From assembly GCA_019828545.1 (NCBI GenBank), contig JACVRA010000044.1, forward strand, positions 434,001-498,000: a DNA stretch of 64,000 nt. The letters run 5' to 3'. Within the stretch, counting starts at the first letter, position 1, and each line of letters opens with the position of its first letter. The notes under the pieces are model-generated. The model was given only the letters and a program-made list of their open reading frames with translations, was not told the DNA's origin and ran no database searches. Shown in pieces: positions 12,425 to 21,592 of the stretch. This stretch comes from Paracamarosporium sp. OC-R06-R3. Taxonomy: Eukaryota > Ascomycota > Dothideomycetes > Pleosporales > Didymosphaeriaceae. Both the position numbers and the translations under genes were made by a program.

Positions 12425-13671
12425 ATGTCGGGCAATCGAGAGACGCGAAGAGTCCGCAGAACGGCAGCGCCACGTCTGGACATTCGAGCAACGAAAATCA
12501 CAACGAAATATTCTCAACCCACAGATGTGATCGCACTAACGTCAACATTCACGCCGCCTGAATCATGTTTCGACAACCTACTTACCATGCTGCCGCCAGC
12601 GAGCTTCATATGGGCCAACGAACCGGTTCCTGTTGCCAATAATACTGTCGCAGCATGCTATCCCTCGGAGTTTCTGGAATCTTATACGCCGGCTCCGACC
12701 ACCAACTCACTGGGAGACTTAATTATATCGTCGGTTGTACCAGCAATGAGCCCATTCGTATGTCCGAAGAACTACTGTACAATGTTCGCAGAGGCAAGGA
12801 ATTACATCGCGTGTTGTCCTTCGTGAGTTCACCTGACAAAGAGTACTGATTGAAGCAAACGCTGACCATACGCAGATCTTATCAATTTCATCCTCCAGAC
12901 ACAACGGTTGATCCAGACAGACCTGCTTATGGCGGTACATGCTACAGCGACCTCCCTGCGAAAACAAATGTCCCAGTGATTGCGTACGACGAAGACGGCG
13001 ACACAGCAAGCAAAGCCTTCAGCACAAGCGAAGCTGGCCCGCAAGCCTTCGCCCGTCCTATCGATGGCTGGGCTCTCACCTCGCCCACCATGATCGGCTG
13101 CCCGACGGAAACAGGCTCGCTCTCATCTACCGACAAATCTGATAGTGCGGCATCGGACTCTTCCGATAGCCACTCGTCGATTTCATCTCATAATTCATCA
13201 CAATCTGGTGTTGGTGCTGGTGCCGACGCTGCCAGCCCCAGTACCAGCCTTACCCCTTCCTCTTCCAGCAGCGGCGTTTCGAAGGGCGCCATCGCAGGTG
13301 CCGTAGTCGGCGGCATCGCAGGTCTCGCGCTCCTCGTCGCCCTCGTATGGTTCCTCTTGATGCGCCGTCGAAACAACGCCAACACCATCCCCAGGGATGC
13401 ACACCAGATGGCTGATGACCTTGGCGGACCAAAGGCGTACTACCCGCCCGAGGCGCCGGCGGCGTATAATAACCAGCCATCATACAACAACCAAGCAACG
13501 TATAACACCCAAGGGGCGACAGTGTATTCACACGAAAAAGCTCAATGGGCACCGAGTCAAATGACCGATGATCATGGTGTTTTCGAGATGCAGGCTGTCA
13601 ATGCTACGGAATTGCCTGCTGACGCTAAGACTGGTGGCGATGCGAAAGTCATGGGGTTTTACGGTCGGTGA
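12425..13671 (+). CDS. Single-pass membrane protein with Cys-containing ectodomain and Ser-rich stalk
   Basis: Two exons: 12425-12822 and 12876-13671, 397 residues, 53-bp intron (donor GTGAGT, CTGAC branch site, acceptor CAG). The join gives IACCPS-SYQFHPP. The N-terminal part has LTSTFTPPESC, then scattered Cys ending in CCPS, and a later TCYSDLP. This layout is common in fungal surface glycoproteins of unknown function. A Ser/Thr-rich stalk (about residues 215-268) precedes one transmembrane segment (about 270-295, GAIAGAVVGGIAGLALLVAL) and a stop-transfer RRR. The cytoplasmic tail repeats YNNQ/YNTQ-like units. No cleavable signal peptide is visible after the first ATG, so either an upstream exon is missed or the TM acts as signal anchor. 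A role as a wall-stress-type sensor is possible but unproven. Confidence 0.7.
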
Positions 13672-14545
13672 GACTAAGGAAGTTTAGCATAGCTGGAAAT
13701 TTGGAAAGGATGGAAACAAGGAAGGATAAGGGAGGCGTATTGACACTTTTGGCGAAGGACGAGATCTTACTGACTTGGTTGTCTCAAAGCAGGATATTCA
13801 GGCTGGCAAAGGCGTGGGGATCATTCCCCCACGTCGATTTATTGTACATTCTTTGAGCGTTCTTGGCGGATACCCTTAACCCTTCTTATAGTGTATGTAG
13901 TGTACGAGATAATAGTTATCCGAAATTCATCTATGAAATTTTGAATTTTCTATATGTGTAGGCGAATTTAGTTGTCCGGGCGCTCGATAGACATGGCATG
14001 GGAACGATACGGCATATGCATTCAACGCTTGAGAACGCAAACGGACACTACAAAAGTGAAAGGTGGTCTGCTATCAATGATTTGAATTACAAGCCCTTTA
14101 TGAGAATGTAGGACATGTCTAATAAATTCACGGTGAAGTTTCGGCCACCGCCCCTGGCATCGTTGTCTGTTGTATCAAGCATTATTTACGTATCATAGTT
14201 AGAGCCAGAAATTTATCATTCAAGACACTGCCAAATTAGTTCTACATAACCCATAATCATTCCTGTAGTACGTATACCCAGATTGCATTAGACATTAACG
14301 TATCTATGTTTCTTCGTACTTCGATACTATCACGGTACCTCACGAATGCTAGTGTTGTGAATGCTTGCAGGGCTCCAGAGTTGATTCGCATGCCATAGTT
14401 ACGATAATGAAAGCCATAGTGAAGTCACATTGCTGGCTTAGACCCAATAAATTGATAGGTGAAAGACTCTTACCCATACCACTCTTAAAATTACCTCGAC
14501 CGTGCGGGCGTGTCAACCAGTCGATCGAATATCAACTCTAGTTGG
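13672..14545. other. Intergenic
   Basis: 874 AT-leaning bp between the membrane protein and paralogue B, both on the plus strand. It should contain the 3' UTR of the first and the promoter of the second. No conserved frame, RNA gene or clear TATA box was seen. Confidence 0.5.
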
Positions 14546-15673
14546 ATGGCTCCCTCCAAAATTGTTCACGCCAAGATGCTTTGGCCTAAAAGCTATGCCG
14601 ACTTCCCAATGTGGCAGTTGAAGCAATCCCAGGAGCTCTCGCCTCATCGGTGGCATGTGTCCAGTGCAGAAGAGTACCACCGATACGTGAATCGCACATC
14701 AGGCATAAGCATCAGTAACCTCACTAATTTCTTTCGACGCGGTGATACGAGACCCGAGTGTAGACATGGGTTTCGTTCCAGCACGCCTGTTAAATCCTCT
14801 TGTCCAGTGTGCCAGGTCGAGCACTGTCTTGAGTTCCTCGATGCTATCACCAAGCAGTGGGAGAAGGCGGGCGGCCCGTTCCGTGAGGATCCCGAATCAG
14901 CAAAAATTACAACAGCCTATTCCCATCTTTGCAATGCATGGCAGTTAGCTCGCCTCGAACTTTCGAACTTGACGATTCAGCTGGAACACCAGGCGATAAA
15001 AGAGAAGCGACTAAAGACGTATGCTCCATCTTCGACAGACCGTGAAGAGGTACCTATACTACACGACGCCGCAGCAGCACTTCAAAAACTCTACTCCGAA
15101 CATCGATACCCGCTCGCTGGTCTACTAGAACGTAAGCCAGACACACACCGCAAGACGTGTTCCCACGGTAGATTCAAGCCCAAGATGAAAGTACACTTCC
15201 CTGTCGACTTGCGTGATGGTAGTGCTCGCGAGACACAAACCTTCAAGCGGTCACACACGCTCTACCGTGCAGGTCGTCACGCTGCACCCAAAGGTACCGA
15301 GTATGTAGACACTTCTCTCGACCACGACGTCAAATACGTGTTGCAGCAGTGTAAGGTCTTCTTCACAACCAATTCCAACTTCCGACAATACGCAGAACAA
15401 CCTGGTCGGTGGTTGAAATTTGAAGGTGTTGCTGGAGATCATCCACGCTGGGACGAGATCATTGAGGGCTTGGAACTATTTCTTCGGCGGACGCGCTCAG
15501 AGAAGTGTCTGGAGTGGGTGAGACTGCTGGATGGTGGCGCTGATGGAATTGCTATTGTGATGGATGGTGATGAGATCATAGACTATGTACCGCTGATAGC
15601 GCCCAAGGTAACGGAAAAGGTGGTGAGGCGGGGAGCCAGCTGGGTCTCGTTTATCGATTCTGTTTCTCAGTAA
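14546..15673 (+). CDS. Unknown Cys/His-motif protein (paralogue B)
   Basis: Single exon, 375 residues. The start is the first in-frame ATG (MAPSKIVHAKM). Residues 70-87 hold C-x2-H...C-P-V-C (CRHGFRSSTPVKSSCPVC), followed by a helical region and a basic block with KVHFPVDL and TLYRAGRHAA. These match, in order, blocks in the minus-strand protein at 9078-10154, although overall identity is low. Paralogue B lacks the acidic poly-Asp tail and instead ends with a folded-looking region rich in Trp, Glu and Asp (WDEIIEGLELFLRR and onward). The Cys/His pairs could form a small zinc site. Function unknown; the family appears to be expanded locally. Confidence 0.75.
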   Translation: MAPSKIVHAKMLWPKSYADFPMWQLKQSQELSPHRWHVSSAEEYHRYVNRTSGISISNLTNFFRRGDTRPECRHGFRSSTPVKSSCPVCQVEHCLEFLDAITKQWEKAGGPFREDPESAKITTAYSHLCNAWQLARLELSNLTIQLEHQAIKEKRLKTYAPSSTDREEVPILHDAAAALQKLYSEHRYPLAGLLERKPDTHRKTCSHGRFKPKMKVHFPVDLRDGSARETQTFKRSHTLYRAGRHAAPKGTEYVDTSLDHDVKYVLQQCKVFFTTNSNFRQYAEQPGRWLKFEGVAGDHPRWDEIIEGLELFLRRTRSEKCLEWVRLLDGGADGIAIVMDGDEIIDYVPLIAPKVTEKVVRRGASWVSFIDSVSQ

Positions 15674-16120
15674 GAGGGCACCTCTAAGTGCAGAAGGCTG
15701 GGAAAACTTTGCATGGCTCAGGAATCAGAATCATATCGTGCTTTGGTGTGAGTAACGGATTGACTAAAGGTTGCACGTCTTGCAAGCCACCAGTCAATAG
15801 TCGTTCTTTTGGGTCTTTCCTCAGTTCAAGGGTGTTGAACATAAGGAGTAGGTTTTGTCCTGGCTTGAACATCTCTTGGATAAGTTTGAAGATGAGGTTA
15901 TACTATAAGGCTCAACAAAGGCTTAGTAGGTGCGTCATTATGTTGAGAGCTTGTTGTCACTTTGATCGGGAAATACCGAATGTACGAATGCTCCACCTGG
16001 GCAAGTACTGAATGCACGTAAGCTCTATATGATCGTGATCGCGACACTACCCCCCGTATTCTTCTGTATTTGCGCTTTCATATTCCACGGAAACCTCCGT
16101 TTGATCCAATGCAGCCGTCC
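15674..16120. other. Intergenic, between converging gene ends
   Basis: 447 bp between paralogue B and the small secreted protein on the opposite strand. Short frames here have no support. Nothing recognised. Confidence 0.5.
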
Positions 16121-16558
16121 TCACTTGTGCTCAGAAGCAAGCAACCGGCAGACGTCCAGCGTCTCCGTATCGACACATACGTCTGTGATCACGTAGTTGT
16201 CTCCAAAATCACAACTGCTCGGATCAGACTGAACCACCAAGCACTCCGACTGATGTTTTATTGGAAGACTGACCTTCCCCACTTTTACAATACATTCGGA
16301 GAAGACCTCCACCATTCCTGAAAATGCCAACGGCTATAGAGACCGAGTCAGTATGGTTTGCTTGAAATTACTAGAAGTTGGACTTACGGTACATGGATCT
16401 TCACGAGGTTTGTTTCTTGTTTTTTCAGTAATGTCCACTCGCGGTGTTGTCGATTCCGTCTCAGAGTGGTAGGAATGTGGAAGCGAGTTTGCGTCGAGGG
16501 GAAGAGAGACTACAGCAGTGGTAACTGCAGTGATGAGAAGCATGTATGTGTACTTCAT
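16121..16558 (-). CDS. Small secreted six-cysteine protein (effector-like)
   Basis: Two exons: 16558-16388 and 16333-16121, 127 residues, joined across a 54-bp intron (donor GTAAGT, acceptor TAG). The splice links EDPCT to PLAFSGMVEV in frame. The N-terminus MKYTYMLLITAVTTAVVS is a good signal peptide. The mature part has six cysteines (residues 56, 71, 88, 98, 110, 119), enough for three disulfides, and no transmembrane segment. Size, secretion signal and cysteine content fit a fungal small secreted protein. No named family is recognised. A TATAAA box lies 115 bp before the ATG. The gene is divergent from the MFS transporter. The short polar stretch after the signal could be a propeptide. 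Confidence 0.6.
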
Positions 16559-17624
16559 CTTCGCTGGATGTATCGATATGGTCTCTTTGTTCGATTTCCG
16601 AAGTTGTAGCAGTTGGACTTTTAGAAAGGAGGATGTTGAATACTCGAGTATGATCCCAATGAGCGAAAGAAATTTATAGGTTTGTGCCAACTCTGGCCAC
16701 CCAAAATTGTCTGTCTATAGTAAGAATTGTCGCCAGTCATCGTTACGTCCGACTTGTTTCTAAGCATAGTTGTCTTCCGTTTCTATGTTCGGATTTGACA
16801 GGTGATGTGAAGCATTTCGAAACGGGTTTGCCGCCGTCATGCGGCAAGACGACCTGACCATGTACATGTATTTGAGTAGTATCAGTCTTGAGGGAATAAT
16901 CTCTCGTAATATCATCAAGGCATTGATTTAGGTACTTCGAGTTTGCGAGCTATTTTGGGAAAACCCCAAGCTTCAAGCATCAACTGGCGCTTCCGGCAAT
17001 TGTTGTGTTGCTCAATATCCATCTACATGATGCATATTCTAATATTAGTTCCAGAACAGGCGGATATTGAGTCATTTAATGTGGCACAAGGACTCTAGAG
17101 TACTACTAACAGAAGCAGACTGTACGTGGATGGTGTCGTCAACTGTCGAGGATGACTGTTGTTAACACCACAGGTCGACGAGCGCGGCACGACTGATATC
17201 GATCGGTATTATCTGTTGATATCCAGAATAACATGAAACTTGACCCCCAACTGTTCATGTCTTGGTCGTGGTTGTTGGTGCTTATTCTATTTTAGTACTA
17301 ACGCAGCCGCCGGGCGGGTAATGCGTAGCGGTGAGATCCTGTTATGTCTTCGGACCAATGCAGCCGCTCAAACGACAGACCCCGACGATCATGTCCAGTT
17401 GGAATTGCGCAGATTGTTGCAAATGTCGCAAAGTCAGCAAAGAGTCACAACACGACTAGTGTGGGTTGGGAAGGTCGGAACAGAAGCGTGCTGTTGCCTG
17501 GATATCTCGGAGCTCGGAGCTCGGTAGTTTGATTATGATCTAATCAGATCATCAGATAAAGACCACCCTGTGGCCGGTACTCGATGCCTCTTCTTCTCTC
17601 ACGGGTCGACAATCGCTTTTTGGT
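16559..17624. other. Divergent intergenic region, small secreted protein / MFS transporter
   Basis: 1.07 kb between divergent starts. It contains the TATAAA of the small secreted protein and a tandem GGAGCTC duplication near 17508-17522. Frames here lack domain support. No RNA gene seen. Confidence 0.5.
16673..16678 (-). promoter_or_regulatory. TATA box of the small secreted protein gene
   Basis: Minus-strand CCTATAAATT lies 115 bp before the ATG at 16558, a plausible core-promoter position. Inferred from position and consensus only. Confidence 0.4.
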
Positions 17625-19278
17625 ATGGCTACACCACCTCTATCCTCTTCGTTTTTTCGTTCCTTCTCCTCGAAGGTTTCTTCGAGAGTAGATGAATCAA
17701 ACAACGGGAATGTTGATGCTATAACTTCCCTGCCACCGGCACCAGACTTAGAGCTCATCACCATTCGTGGGGAAACGGAATCTTCAGTTCAAGACAAACT
17801 CGATGATCCCTACCTTGTCACATTTTCTGGCCCTACCGATGTTTCCAACCCCAAGAATTGGCAAGCCCGCCGCAAGTGGGCTATTACCGATGTGCTCTCC
17901 GCAACTGGATTCAATCGCATCATGGTCTCAACCATCATGGCTCCAGCGCTTCCTTTTATCGCGCAAGAGTTCTCGATGAACACTACCGAAACAATGATGT
18001 CTTTCTCGAGCTATGTCCTTGCAACTGCATTCGGTCCTCTTATCATCGGCCCGCTATCGGAAGTGTACGGACGCTCACCTGTTCTGCACACGAGTAATGT
18101 CTGGTTCCTCATTTGGAATATTGTATGTGGATTTGCCAATAGCAAACATACTCTCCTTGCGTCGAGATTTTTGGCTGGTTTCGGTGCGAGTAGCATCTAT
18201 GCGCTGAGAGGTGGAGTATTGGGCGATATATGGACGCCAGAAGAGCGTGGCAAGTCCATCGGTGTGTATATGTTGATTCCGCTCTTGGGTAAGTTCCCGT
18301 ACTAGAACCTTCCTGAAGTCTCGTGCTTACTTCACTACCTTGGTTCCGATAGGTGCTGCAGTAGGTCCTATCATTGGAGGCTTCATGGCCGGTCGCACAA
18401 CTTGGAGATGGATGTTTTGGTCCACTTCGGCATTTCAAGGCGTCATGACTCTCGTTTCCTTCACTGTATTCCATGAAACATACGCCCCACTTATTCTAAA
18501 GCGCCGTGCAGAAAGACTCCGCAAAACAACAGGCGATGCGCGGTACCTTACAGCACAGGAACGGATGCAGGAGAAGAAGTCGGTGTTCCAAATAATGACC
18601 AAAGCTCTTTCTCGACCACTTCGGCTGATGCTGAAGCATCCCGTTATCCAAATTGCAAGTCTAATTGAAGCCTTCTACTACGGTATCTTGTACCTTTTAC
18701 TCGCCAGTTTTGCGGATCTGTGGACGCAACACTATCGTACTAGTGTAGAGATGAGCGGTCTACACTACATTGCCGTCGCAGGAGGTGAACTCGCCGGTAG
18801 TCAGCTTGGAGGATACGTGCTTGACGCTTTACACCGTCGCTTGCGGGCTCGCAACGAAACAGACGTCACTCTTGACCCTGAGCACCGCCTACCGCTTATT
18901 TTCCCCGGCCAGCTGGTTGGGTTCATTGGGCTTCTCGTCTACGGCTGGACAGCACAATACCACGTCCATTGGATTGCTGTCGACATTGGCATGTTTGTAG
19001 CGTGCTTCGGTCTGCAGGTATCGGGCATGGCAATGCATGCGTATGTCATAGATGCTTACGCTGAGCATACTAGCAGTGCACAGGCTGCAACGCAATTCCT
19101 TTCGAGCATGACTGCTTTCTTGTTTCCACTGTTCGCGCCGAGCCTGTACAGAGCATTGGGTTATGGGTGGGGTAATACTCTGCTGGTGGCAATTGGGTTT
19201 TTCGTCGGATTCCCAATGGTGTACTCGTTGTGGAAGTGTGGTTTGCGTTGGAGGATGAAGAGTCCATCGACCGAGTAG
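17625..19278 (+). CDS. MFS transporter, DHA1 (drug:H+ antiporter) type
   Basis: Two exons: 17625-18288 and 18353-19278, 529 residues, 64-bp intron. The splice falls inside transmembrane segment 5 and rebuilds PLLGAAVGPIIGGF, the motif C that marks drug:H+ antiporters. Motif A-like GPLSEVYGRSPVL follows segment 2, and the family-typical SNPKNW precedes segment 1. A long central loop (about residues 257-297) separates the two six-helix halves. Length matches the 12-TM DHA1 class. Known role of the class: export of toxicants, antifungals, polyamines or secondary metabolites across the plasma membrane; the substrate here is unknown. It is convergent, 213 bp apart, with the chitin-binding gene. 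Confidence 0.88.
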
Positions 19279-19492
19279 AGGTTGATAAGATTTGAAATGC
19301 CATACCGGAATTGGTTTAGGTTACGAGTTTAGAACTCAAAACGGAAGCTGATCGCTGTCGTTTAGGGGAGAAGGTTTGGATCTACTTTTGCATGCAAGAT
19401 TTTTACAAGCGCTTGCTTTGGTTCAATTCGAAGTTCTTGAATTGGAAGGATAGACTGGCGAAAAAATATACACAACAAAGATGCCAAATGCA

Positions 19493-21592
19493 CTATACTG
19501 GGTTGAGATGGACTTCGTCAAGCTGACCCTCTTTTGCGCTGCCACCGCTGCTTGAGAATAGGAATTCAAAATACAAAAGCGCACCAACAGCGCCATTTCC
19601 AGTTGGTACTTGGATTCTCCCATTATTAGTGACAGGTGGCAAGGAAGCAAACGTACTGCTGGTGACGGTACTGCCGATCAAGGCAGTAGCATCGCGGCCC
19701 GGTAGCTGAACATATCCAGTCACCAAGATATTTCCAGCAGTTGTTACACGTTTCGCTTTGGCGCTCAGCTCATAGGTAGTGCCAGGGCAGAGTGTGACCA
19801 CCTGAACAATGCGCTGCGGCTGGTTCTGGCCGTCTGAACCGGATGTGGATGTTCGTGCTCGGAAAACATACGATCCTGCCGCAGCTGAAGATCCTACGTT
19901 TGTCCTTCCAACATCGCTGTTGCCTGCTGGAGCAGAAAAGACAATCCAGTTCCCAGTGAAAGGATTTTCAAACCCTGGATTAAGCACTACATCGCTCGGG
20001 ACACATGTTGGAGGTGTCGAACTGGGTGGAACTGTCACTGTGACAGGATCTGGAGTTATCGCAGGAAGGGTAACCGTACTTGCAGGTGGGGCCGGTGCTG
20101 TGACAGTTAGGGGATCCGGAGCTGGTAAGGTTACCGGGTCCAGAGTGGAAGCAGGAAGCGTAATTGTCACTGGATCTAAGGTTGAAGCAGGGAGTGTGAT
20201 TGTGCTTGCATCAGGTGCCGGGAGAGTGACGGTAATCGCATCAGGCGTCGGTAAAGTCACGAGCTCTGTAGACACAGGAAGAGTCACTGTGACTGCGTCT
20301 GGAGTCGGCAATGTAACAAGCTCTGTTGAAGCGGGAAGCGTGATTGTGATTGGGTCTGGAGCTGGTAACGTCACAAGTTCTGTAGAAGCAGGTAGAATGA
20401 TGGTAATTGCTTCTGGAGTCGGCAACGTAACAAGCTCTGTAGAAGCGGGGAGTGTGACTGTCGTTGCATCTAGGGTCGAAGCCGGGAGAGTAATCGTGAC
20501 TGGATCGGGCGTCGGTAAAGTTATAATCTCCGTAGAGGCGGGAAGTGTGACTGTAACTGCATCTAGGGTGGAGGCAGGAAGTGTAATGATGCTTGGCTCA
20601 AGTGTAATAGGTGTCTCCTCTCCTGGAAAAGTAACGGTAGTCGGAATTGTAACAGTGATGATCTCTCCTTCTCCAGGCAAAGTGATTGTGGTGGGTACCG
20701 TAATAGTTGTAGCCTCTTCCTCAGGCGGCAAGGTGATGGTGAGAGGTATCGTAACAGTCACTATGTCTTCCGGAAGAGTAATCGTTGAAGCAGACTCAAT
20801 CACTGTTATTGTAGAAGCATCGCCCGGAACTGTAATGGTCGAAACACCACCTGGAAGCGTGATTACCGAAGCACCTCCAGGAATGGTAAGAGTGCTAGTA
20901 GTACCTGGGAGTGTTACGCCGGGTAAAGTGATAGTAGTGGCTTGTGTTATAACCTGTGTTATGATAGAGGCAGGGAGCGTGACTGTATAAGCAGAACATG
21001 TTAGTTGAGACTGAGAAGGGGGCACACTACTAGCGGAACTCGACGATGAAGGGCGCGACGAAACAACCGAGCTTAGTGTCGTGCGGACAGATGAAGACGC
21101 GGAGTTTCCATTGCAAGAGCTGTAGTCTTTCTGGCAGACATCGGCGGCGCAGTATCCGTGGGTTCTTCCACACCACCTATATTCATCCAGTCAGTTGAGC
21201 GGCATTAAACACATGGGATTAATTATACGGACCCGTTATTAGAGCAGCAGTTACCGAAGATGCTATTCTGACATGTTTGACCTCCATACTTTGATCCACA
21301 TCGACCGTTTCGAGAAACAGGTTTGCTTGCGGCACTGCATGTGCCATACTGGAGCTGACAGCCATTACCGCAGTAAGTCGTTGTGGAACCACTAGAGCAC
21401 GTAAGAATCTTGGATTGACCACTTAGCAAAATCAAAGACGGACCACCATCCGCTCCTTGAGCAACAGTTACCAAACTTCGATCCTGCACAAGTCAAACCA
21501 AAGCTCGCTCCACAACGACCTGTATTTGACACCCTTAGAGCTTCCGTGGTGCCCAGAAGTAAAGTAAACACCACAGCACGCTTAGACATCAT
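19493..21592 (-). CDS. Secreted chitin-binding protein: two CBM18 + TLPAST repeat linker + CBM4/9-like domain
   Basis: Three exons: 21592-21444, 21391-21233 and 21176-19493, 663 residues. A signal peptide (MMSKRAVVFTLLLGTTEA) is followed by two hevein-like CBM18 domains. The first reads GRCGASFGLTC...FGNCCS...YCGNGCQ and the second GRCGSKYGGQTC...FGNCCS...YCAADVC. Each is interrupted by an intron (52 and 56 bp) near its W-C-G, and both introns use the unusual donor GTCCGT. A long Thr/Pro/Val linker with TLPAST/TLPTPD repeats follows, including four tandem 57-bp units. The last 160 residues (from CVPSDVVLNPGFENPF to DEVHLNPV) resemble a carbohydrate-binding CenC/CBM4_9-type beta sandwich. No catalytic domain is visible. 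Likely binds chitin or cell-wall glycans outside the cell. Confidence 0.8.
20256..20483. repeat. Coding tandem repeat, 4 x 57 bp
   Basis: Four consecutive 57-bp units start at 20256, 20313, 20370 and 20427. Each encodes a 19-residue unit of the type TELVTLPTPDAITVTLPVS in the minus-strand chitin-binding protein. Flanking shorter TLPAST-like units are diverged relatives. Copy number may vary between isolates. Confidence 0.8.

Noticed and set aside
14510..14545. Upstream extension of paralogue B beginning at a GTG
   Set aside because: No ATG in the extension; fungal nuclear genes normally start at ATG, and the first one is at 14546.
19809..20990. 393-codon plus-strand frame opposite the chitin-binding gene
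   Set aside because: It is the mirror of the Thr/Val/Pro repeat linker; its Val/Gly/Ser periodicity follows from the repeats, and the minus strand has the signal peptide, CBM18 domains and consistent introns.
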